A DNA stretch of 64,000 bases from Xestospongia bergquistia (taxonomy: Eukaryota > Porifera > Demospongiae > Haplosclerida > Petrosiidae), in NCBI GenBank assembly GCA_963965975.1, contig OZ014419.1, forward strand, positions 248,001 to 312,000. The letters run 5' to 3'. Position 1 is the first letter of the stretch; every line of letters begins with the position of its first letter. Below the pieces are notes generated by a model, which worked only from the letters and a program-made list of their open reading frames with translations, did not search any database and was not told the origin of the DNA. Of the stretch, positions 55,041 to 64,000 are shown in pieces. The position numbers and the translations under genes are program-made.

Positions 55041-58000
55041 ATGAAGTCGAGAAGTCTTATCATTATTTTCATGCTGTCTCTTTATCTGACAGAAATCGGT
55101 AAGCTACAGGACACCAAACATTTCAATATATAGTCAATGATTATCGTGGGAATGCTACTAACGTTTTGTCTATAAAATGTTTTATTCATATTCTTCACAA
55201 AATAGTTATTGGTCAAGATTGTTCTACTGCTAACACATGTGGTGAGTGTTATGCCATCCCTGCTTGTGTGTGGTGTTCGTCACCTGGCTTTATTGTAAGT
55301 ATCTCAACTATTTAGATTATAATTATAATAATAATTATTAACCTTATTATTATTAAGACAATGTCTAGAGTGTTGCTAATAGAATGCTGTACTTTAATGG
55401 GCATTTAATACTATCCGTAGACCCCAAATCTTAAACATCAAAACCTAAATGTATGAATTTTACATTAATTAATATACAGCATTCTGTTAGCACTCTAGAT
55501 AATATCAAAGTCTAAGAAAGATGCTATTAAAGGAAATCTGATCATTCACCTCCATATTAATCTAAATAAATATTTGTGGTTAAACTAACACAGGTGTCTG
55601 ACATTCCAAGCATGTCAAGCCAGATATATAGTCTGAGTTGATTTTTGTTATTCCATCTTTTTTTAAGGGGGTTCGATGCTTTGCTGCTTCCTCATCTGTG
55701 ACTTGTTCAATGAAAGAAAACACCCCAAACAATGTTACTATTGATGAAGTAATTGGTAACAGTTATGATATTAAGAGTTTAATAGTACACTGGTAGTGTT
55801 TGCTACAAGGATTTACAATTTACCAAATAAGGAATTAGCAATACTTACCAGCCAATCATATCCTGACTCTTTCCTTTCTTCTCAGCTTGAACTTAACTCC
55901 GATAACCAGATATCTTTAAAGAAATCTACAGTTCGTCTAAGAGTTGGTGAGATAAATGTCTCTCTCTCTCTCTTTTTATATCTCATTTATATTCTGCTTT
56001 ATTGTAGGACAAACTCAGAGCTTTAATGTATCCATTAGGGCAGCTGAAAATTTCCCTCTAGATTTGTATATGTTGGTAGATTTATCAGGTTCTCTACGTG
56101 ATGATCTTGAAACAATTAAATTAATAGCTAGTGATATTGGTAAACAGTCATTGTTAATCTTTAATTCATTCTATTATATTATTAGCTGAAACAATACGTA
56201 ATATATCAACACGTTTTCAAGTTGGCTTTGGTACTTTTGTTGATAAAGTTACTTTGCCTTATATCTCTCGGGTGCAGATAACGTATGAATATGATATTAC
56301 AAGTCATATGATATTGTGTTCTCTTTTAGGGGTATGTCACTTACTGGGAACGCTACTTTACCATTTAGTTATGTTCATAATGTGAATCTGACCAATAATT
56401 CTGCTGTGTTTGATGTGAGAATATACATATAATAAATTCTATTATAAAAATAATAAATTTCTTGTTAGAGAGGGTTCCAGGATTTGATCATATCTACAAA
56501 TGTAGATGATCCTGAAGGGACTTTTGATGCCATGTTACAAGCTGTTCTTTGTCCAGAGGTGAGCTTTACACTACAGCATTCATCTCTCTATTTGTATCCC
56601 CAGGTTGTTGGCTGGCGTACCAATGCTAGAAAGATATTGATGGTCCTTACTGATGATGTCCTTCACTCAGCAGGAGATGGAAGGGTAAATCATGTGATAG
56701 TCACGTGACTGTCACAATATTTACTTTCATATTAGATGGCAGGTATTGTGAAACCAGCATCAGAAGAGTGCCAGATGATGTTTGATCCAGAAATAGGATT
56801 AATGTCTTTTGTTAATAATCTTCAATACGTATGTACTCATAATTAATAACAATAATTATAAATTTATTGTTTTTTACAAAGGATTATCCATCAGTTGAGC
56901 AGATACGTGAAGTTTTTCAAAAGAACATTGTTGTACCAGTATTTGCAGCAACTAGTGAATTCCAGTCATTGTTTGAACAAGTAGCAGCAGCTATGGAAGG
57001 ATCTGGTGCTGTTACTGCTATCATCTCTCAAAATTCTTCCAATATAATTGATGTTATTCAAACAGCTTACCTGGTTGGTAACAATGACAACATTTGGTAT
57101 CTAATAAAATTGTGTTGTAGAATATTATATCAAATGTGGCCTTGAGTTTTGTACCTCCTAAAAATTTTACAATCACATATAGAGTAGAATGTCCTGAGTA
57201 AGTTTAACAATTGAAAACTATCACTACTGTTATATTTCCTTTTAGAGGTTCTACATTAAATAGCAATGGTCTCTCGTGTAGTAATGTCACAGTTAATCAA
57301 ACTACTACATTCACTATTGATGTGAAACTAGAACGATGTAGTAAAACATTTCAAAATGAGTAAACAGGACATTATCATTTTGTTAATTATAATTATGTTT
57401 TGTAGAAATATCGTTGTTACTGTACCTGCTTATGGTAACTTTGAGATTGAGTTAGTAGGTATATGTCAGTGTGACTGTGAAGAGGATGCTGTGAGTAGTA
57501 CTTGTTAATCATGTATTGTATTGTATAAACTATCTAGATACCTAATAGCGAAGATTGTAGTTTTAATGGTTCCTTGTCGTGTGGAGTATGTGAATGCAAT
57601 CCTGGCTGGTGAGTAAAACCCGCTTGTAGTGAATAATAATTATTAACAATAATTACCTAATTTAGGACAGGTGATATCTGTAATTGTTTTGAACTAGATG
57701 GAAGTACAGATTGTCCGTATGTTCTATGATATAAAGATTGTTTAAGTTAACACATTACATTAGTACATTTGCTAATCAAGAATGCAGTAACCGTGGTGTT
57801 TGTCAATGTGGTGTATGCTCATGTGGGAGAGCAGATAGTGTTGAAGAATTGTCATCACCTACTCGTTATCGAGTTACTGACAGACAACTTCCAAGACCAG
57901 TTATATTGGTGAGTTCTATAATTATCTTTATTATTTAAAACGACCTACCCTTTCCAGTATGAACGTCCTAAGATAAATGAAAGTGCGTGTGAATGTGATA

Positions 58001-58765
58001 ATTTTCGTTGTTCGTTCAATGATGATACTTCTGAAGTATGCAGTGGTCCAAATAATGGTAAATATAGCTTTCTGTCCTGTACACATTTTATATCTCCTAG
58101 GTCAATGTACTTGTACCAATGGAATACTATCTTGTGTCTGTAAATTGAACACTTACAATAACAAACCGTATACTGGTGAAGCTTGTGAATGTACTGAAGC
58201 TAATTGCTATGATCAAAGACTTGATTTTGATCCATCTGTACAGGTAAATAATTGATTGCTAGCTAGCTAGGTCATACGTCTCTTTTTGTATCTATCTTTT
58301 AGCCATGCAATGGTAATGGTCAATGTAACCCTTGTAATAACAACAACCCGTGTACTTGTAGACCTGGTTTTAGTACCAGGTTTTGTATAGCAATTAATAC
58401 ATCTTTTAGTCAATGTGAAAGTGTTGAGAGAACATGCGTACAATGTATTGCTGACAACGTGAACCATGGAGATGTATGTCAATGTCGTAATACCTCTACT
58501 CGTGAATATGTACGCCTCTCTGAACCACAACGGAATGATAGTTATGAGATTCCTAGTAAGGCAACACCCAAGCTAATTACTATTTATTGTCCTTAATAGA
58601 CTCTCAAGGTGATACAGAGAGCTGTAGTTTTCAAATAGCTGATCCTATATGTACTTACAAATATTATATTGCCACTTCTAGTGAATCCATAGGTAATAAT
58701 CAGAAACAACTTGTTTATATTGAGCCTTCAGGTATGTTTATCTTTCTTAGTATGACTTGAAAATA

Positions 58766-58798
<33 letters not shown>

Positions 58799-59140
58799 CT
58801 GTATATTTAAGACTGTTTTCCACTACGTTGGTGGCATTTGGCTTTGATTCTATTGGCTGTTTTCATAATTTTTGGAATTCTTATTCTTATAATTGTCAAA
58901 CTCATTTTTATGTGCCTGGTGAGTTACTTGATATACATATGTCATAATGATGTCATTGTTGTTTAGGACTATGCAGAATTGAAGAAATTCCAAAAGGAAG
59001 TTGCAGAGGCAGATTTGTCAAAGGTATATGAAAAATTATTTTCCATTTTAGTTAGTTAAAAAAATATTTTCTAGAATTTTAATCCTCTCTATCAAAGTCC
59101 AGAAGTTAAATATGACAATATAGCATTTGGTAAAGAATGA
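55041..59140 (+). CDS. Integrin beta subunit, copy 1
   Basis: Plus-strand gene from MKSRSLIIIFMLSLYLTEIG (signal peptide) at 55041 to GKE-stop at 59140. A PSI domain is cysteine-rich (CSTANTCGECYAIPACVWCS). The I-like domain has the MIDAS/ADMIDAS sequence DLSGSLRDD (DLSGS at 56079-56093), DDPEGTFDAML and VLTDDVLHSAGDGR. The specificity loop lacks the cysteine pair found in most betas. I-EGF modules follow (CGVCECNPGWTGDIC, CSNRGVCQCGVCSCG, CNGNGQCNPC). After the TM helix (LALILLAVFIIFGILILIIV) comes DYAELKKFQKE with the Asp/Glu used in the alpha-beta clasp. The tail has one clear NPLY (59081-59092); the distal motif reads KYDNIAF, without NPxY. A 35-bp tandem duplication overlaps the stop codon. 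Confidence 0.95.
58768..58798. repeat. (CT)n run in integrin beta 1 intron
   Basis: CT run on the gene strand shortly before the acceptor of the TM exon of integrin beta 1. Confidence 0.85.
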
Positions 59141-59201
59141 AGTCAAGTTGTTATCTACTCTTTACAAAAGAATGAAGTCAAGTTGTTATCTACTCTCTAC
59201 A
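59132..59201. repeat. 35-bp tandem duplication at the integrin beta 1 stop codon
   Basis: AAAGAATGAAGTCAAGTTGT and the bases after it (to TTTAC) occur twice in a row. The first copy includes the last codons and TGA stop; the second is in the 3' UTR. Confidence 0.9.
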
Positions 59202-59674
59202 AAATATGTTTTTTGTCATTTTTGCTTAGTTTTAGTTTAGAGAACATAATTAGTATTATGTGTGTATTGTTGTTTAATTAAAATTGAATTACAGGATACG
59301 TCATTATTAGGTGATAAGCTACTATAAATTGTGTACACAATAACGGATTAATATAAGGAGTGGCTATAGTAATAAGCGGTCACACAATTCTAATTATGCG
59401 AATGTACACTGCAAACATCTACGCGATTTTCTCGGGTTCCAAAGTAAAGTTGCATAGGCTTGAGCCTGAACGGTAATAACGAATATAATGCAATTTGGTC
59501 ATGTTTGGTTAACTTTCTAACTTTGAAACCATTTGTGGTCATTTCATTGCAGCAATAGCTGACGACATTTAGTGAACGAAGTCGTATCTAGACTTAAGTT
59601 AAACTAGTGCAGAGAGAAAGACAGAATCCATTGAGAGTTAGCAAAAAGAAAAGAAAAGACTGCATTGCAGAGCC
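59141..59674. other. Tandem intergenic region, integrin beta 1 to beta 2
   Basis: 534 bases holding the beta 1 3' UTR with its 35-bp duplication and the presumed beta 2 promoter. No TATA box at a fitting distance from 59675 was seen. Confidence 0.55.
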
Positions 59675-62600
59675 ATGACAAGAAAACAATATTGGATTAC
59701 TCTTTTAATCCTAGCTGGAACCAGTTTGGGTAAGAATAGAGAGAGAGAGAGAGAGATGATTCATTATAATATATATTTGTTGTAGTTTACAGCCAACAGA
59801 ACACAGATTTGATATGCAATGCTCAGACTACATGTAGAAACTGTATACAAGCTTCTCCTTTATGCAGCTGGTGTGCAGAGCCAGTAAGTAAATCCATGAA
59901 CATAACACCATCACTGCATCAAAAAATACAATGAGATTGTATTATATAATTAGGGATATGACTGCAAATTTTTTTTTAGAATTTTCGTGGACCACGATGT
60001 TATTCAACAAGTAGCAACAGCAATTGTAGTAACAATAATATACAAGATCCTCGTGGTTCAGTCCAGGGAGCTACCAATGTAAGTGTCTCATTAACAACAG
60101 AATGCAGAATGATATTAATAGTGTTTTTAAAACAGCATTCTTTTAATCTCATAGTACAAATTACTGACAGTCACATGTATTTTGTTAACAAGACATACTA
60201 ACACTTGCCTTTCCTGTAGGACCCATTTACAGACTTAAATCAAATCTCACCTCTTAATGTCAACATTTCACTAAGACGAGGTAATTAACTTAAATAAACA
60301 AGTATAGACAGATTAGACAATGAACATGAATTATCAATACTATGAATAATGTTAAATGTTATGACATACATTCATCCTCCAAATACAATTTACCTTAAGA
60401 AACTAGCACATCACATTCCAATCTTTCACTTGTGCAGGTCAACCACTTACTTTTCAAGTAAAAGTGACACCAGCAAGAAATTATCCTTTAGATCTTTATC
60501 TTCTTATGGATCTCTCGTACTCTATGAGAGATGATTTGGCAAATCTCAAAACACTTGGAGGTCAAATAGGTAAGGACTTGACACTTCCAACGACAATCTT
60601 AACAATCTTGTATCTTTAGCAACTACTATCGCTGGAATTACAACCAACTATAACTTAGGATTTGGTGCATTTGTTGACAAACCTATAGCTCCCTATGTCT
60701 CCATTATCCCTTCAAGGTTAGCACGACATATTCTCTAACGATATGACCTTTACTCTCTAAATAATAGGTTGGCTGATCCTTGTTTAGGTGGTTGTGAAGG
60801 ACCATATAGTTTTCGTCATATTATATCTTTAGGAAATGATAGCAATGTCTTTGATGTAAGTCTATAAACTGTGCATTCTCTTTGAATAATTTACAAAGTT
60901 TATTTGTTACTTTGTCATGACATCTTTTCCTAAACACTCTTGTTTCTCAACCAACTATGTTGTCTAACATCAAACCACATATACATAATATATACCCACA
61001 CATTCAGACCTGTCACATTCAACCCACATGCACAAGCTTGCTCCCATAACACACCCAATTAGCATCCGTGGTCTTTTGCATGATTTTTCTTATCACTTTA
61101 GAATGGTGTCCAAGCTCGTGAAATTAGTGGTAATCTAGATGCACCTGAAGGAGGATTTGATGGATTTCTACAATCAATTGTTTGTCAAGATGTAAGTTGA
61201 TAGATACAAAGGATGACATAATATATTTAATTAACTTTACAAGGCCAGTACAATTAGTATCAATGTTGTAAATGGCCACAAAGTTATTTGTTTGGTGTAG
61301 GAGAGGCAGCCTTACTTGGTAGTCTTGGTCAGATTTGTGGTCACAAAAATATTGTAATCACACCTTACATGTTAATTATGTCATGGTGTGGTATGTGTAT
61401 AATCAAGTGTAAGAAGTGACTTCTGGATTTATGACTTGGGGGCATACAACATACAAGTAGTGTGTGTGTGTTCCAGAGTGTTTTTTTCTCAAGCCAGATC
61501 ATTTCCTACTTGTTTATTTAATAATATTGACTCTTTGAAGGGTTCTATTTTGTTTATTATATCTTAATTATATAGTTAATTGGTTGGCGGAAAAATGCTC
61601 GTCATCTGCTATTGTATATTACTGATGCTGGCTTTCATTTTGCAGGAGATGGAAAGGTTTGTTCATTTTTACAACATTCAGTCACAACATACACCACTAA
61701 GATGAACTGCATGTCAAACAACAAAACCGTTCACATCTAAATAGTGTGTTATTTATGTTTTTATCACCTAGCTTGGAGGAGCTGTCATTCCACACACTGG
61801 AGAATGTTTAATGGGACAACAAGTAAACAATGAACCTGTTGACTACACTCAGTATGATAGACTAGTAAGTTCAGGTAGTCTGGTAAATTGTAGTTACTGC
61901 TGGCACTATTTTTTAATAGGATTATCCATCTGTTGGACAAATTAGAGAAAAATTGAGAGAATTTGATATTATTCCTTTGTTTGCTGTGACTGATGGTGCT
62001 AGAACATTTTATAATGTAAGCTTAACATGGTGGAGTATTGTGACATACTTCCTCTCTCTTCTTGGCAGGCTCTTGCAGCTGAGTTAGAAGGAGCTGATGT
62101 AGAAGAGTTAGAATCTGATTCAGGTAATGTTGTACAGCTCATTGAAGAAAGCTATCGGGTAAATAAGTAGTACTCATCTCACATCTCCATTAATTTATTT
62201 ATTCTACAGAGAGTATCACAACGTGTTATTATATCTCCTGATAATGCTCCTGGCATTGCTTTTAATATCACCCCTGTAACGTGCCCACAGTGAGTTCTTT
62301 TGATAATATTGCCATAGGAACAATGGAAATCACATCTCTTCTAATAGACCTGAAGGCAGTATTTGCAATGGTCTTGAAATTAATCGGACAGCTGTCTTTG
62401 ACATCACTGCTACTCTCCTTCAATGTAGTTCTGAGTTTACGAGTGGAACAAGACGGTAAATTGATGTTGAATTCATTATTGATAGTAATTGCATCTCTCT
62501 TAATTCGTTCAGTATAAATTTCCGAATTCTTGGTTTTGGATCTTTTGAGGTTCAAGTCAACGCAATATGTGGGTGTGAATGTGAAGATAATGCAGTACAA

Positions 62601-63960
62601 AACAGTCCAGATTGTACAAATGGGAATGGTACATTTACTTGTGGTATATGCGAATGCAATAGAGGAAGGTAAGATCAATTGTATTGAGTGATCATTGTAA
62701 TACTGGTTTTTATCAGGTTTGGTGAACAATGTCAATGTGATGGTACAGGTCAAATAGCAGGTACAAACAACACGTGTGGGTAAGTATATTGTTAGTTTTA
62801 GTTGTAACACTTTGTTATCTTAATTGTTTTATAATAGACAAGGATCTAATGGTTTGGAGTGTTCTGGACAAGGGACTTGTATTTGTGGACGATGTAACTG
62901 TAACACATTATCCGTGAGTAGTAAACATTCAGCTAACAAATAGTCATCATTTTTTATAGGAAGGAAGACGATACTTTGGAGTCACTTGTGAATGTAATAA
63001 CTTTGATTGTGACAAAGATTCTGCTGGACGTACCTGTGGAGGTAAATAACACAAGAGGCTACATATTATATGTTAATGATCTTGTTATCATAGAACCTGA
63101 CAGAGGGAGGTGTTCCTGCAATGGGCAGTGTGAATGTCTTACATCGCCCCTTTCAGGATTACTTTACTCTGGACCAGCTTGTGAATGTAGTCCCGATAAC
63201 AACACTTGTATCAACCCAAATATGCCTGACAGAGTATGTAGTGGTCGTGGGGCTTGTAACTGTGGTGAATGTGTTAACTGTAGCACGTATTTTATAGGCC
63301 AGTTTTGTGAAACATGTACTAATATTTCAGTAAGTTCATTTACTCCAGTTTTATTACCATATCATCTTTGCATTACAAAGGCTTGTCCTGTTGCCTCGTG
63401 TTCTACAAATTTGCTCTGTGCACGATGTGCTGCTGGTCTACTAACAGATGGCTGTGATCAGTGTACTAATACTACTCGTGTTAATAATCCTGGACAAGGC
63501 TATAGAATTAATGGCAAGTTATAATGTTATGATGTATTACAAAGAGCTCTGCCTCTAATAGGTAGTCAAGCTGTCACCTGTGATTTCACTGATGACGATG
63601 GCTGTGAATATCGTTACTTTGTTGCCCTTGATGACGATGGTAATAGTCGACCTGTTCACCTCGACACCAACGTTGGTATGTTAAGAGAAGACAAATTATA
63701 ACAGTATTAATTTTAACTCTTTCTTTCTCTTCTTAGACTGTCCAAGTCGAGTTGCTCCTTGGGTTATTGCTGTAAGTATCATTGGAGGACTCCTGTTAAT
63801 AGGAGCATTGATTCTTCTTGCAATCAAATTACTTCTTATGTTATTGGTAAAATAATTTTAAAATCAGTTATACTGATAAATAGAACTATTCTTTTCTTTA
63901 AAGGATTACATTGAAGTTAAAAAGTTCATGAAAGAAATACAAGATCCTGCTTTTAGGAAG
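59675..63960 (+). CDS. Integrin beta subunit, copy 2 (3' end beyond window)
   Basis: Plus-strand gene from [18 protein letters not shown] (signal peptide) at 59675. PSI domain: [21 protein letters not shown]-like domain: DLSYSMRDD (DLSYS at 60509-60523), the usual MIDAS wording; [15 protein letters not shown]; specificity loop with its cysteine pair ([14 protein letters not shown]); [33 protein letters not shown]. Then hybrid and I-EGF modules ([44 protein letters not shown]), beta tail, TM ([20 protein letters not shown]) and [19 protein letters not shown]. The last visible exon stops at a GTAACT donor after 63960, so the NPxY exon lies outside. It is closer to vertebrate betas than copy 1 in its I-like domain. 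Introns at 60857-61102 and 61194-61576 are longer than usual. Confidence 0.95.
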
Positions 63961-64000
63961 GTAACTTAAAATAATACTACATGTGCAGCTGTCATTATTT

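Overview
The window is eukaryotic nuclear DNA from a compact, AT-rich animal genome. Nearly every gene is cut by many short GT-AG introns (often 40-60 bases) and genes lie 50-300 bases apart. The gene set (integrin alpha and beta subunits, kinesin-1, FMNL formin, nostrin, DOK-type adaptor, MIOS, ARPC2) is metazoan. The small introns, tight spacing and divergent animal orthologues suggest a sponge, perhaps an Amphimedon-like demosponge; that assignment is inference, since no species-specific marker was tested.

Layout, left half (1-31.5 kb), mostly housekeeping and cell-biology genes in alternating orientation: ankyrin-repeat protein (-, cut by the left edge), Rpl4 assembly chaperone ACL4-like (-), YbeY endoribonuclease (+), PRPP synthetase (-), nostrin-like F-BAR/SH3 protein (-), p23 co-chaperone (+), dynactin subunit 2 (-), kinesin-1 heavy chain (+), DOK-like PH/PTB adaptor (-), RPA3 (+), MIOS of GATOR2 (-), an intronless unorthodox aquaporin (+), ARPC2 (-) and RETSAT (+). 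Many neighbours are divergent pairs with 87-350 bases between start codons, so shared promoters are likely; DCTN2 with kinesin-1 heavy chain is the most suggestive pair functionally.

Right half (31.7-64 kb): an FMNL formin (-) whose intron holds a 0.95 kb 15-bp satellite, then an integrin cluster. Three integrin alpha genes lie in tandem on the minus strand (38.1-54.7 kb) and two integrin beta genes in tandem on the plus strand (55.0 kb to the right edge, the second cut just before its cytoplasmic NPxY region). The two blocks meet head to head across about 350 bases. All three alpha subunits lack an inserted I domain, carry a propeller with three Ca-binding loops, candidate furin sites in the calf region, one TM helix and a GFFxR motif. 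The betas have PSI, I-like (MIDAS DxSxS), cysteine-rich I-EGF and TM regions. Alpha genes 1 and 2 are almost identical, introns included, over about 0.75 kb of the propeller, which points to recent gene conversion.

Non-coding structure is rich: long (TC)n, (GA)n and (GT)n runs inside introns, minisatellites of 15, 23, 31 and 33 bp, a MITE-like inverted repeat in an integrin intron, and two short motifs (a paired CATGTGA/TCACATG motif and a G-rich GGGYGTGG motif) that recur in introns of unrelated genes.

Exon borders were read by eye from splice consensus, frame and family conservation; no alignment or search was run. No rRNA, tRNA, CRISPR array or autonomous transposon was recognised.
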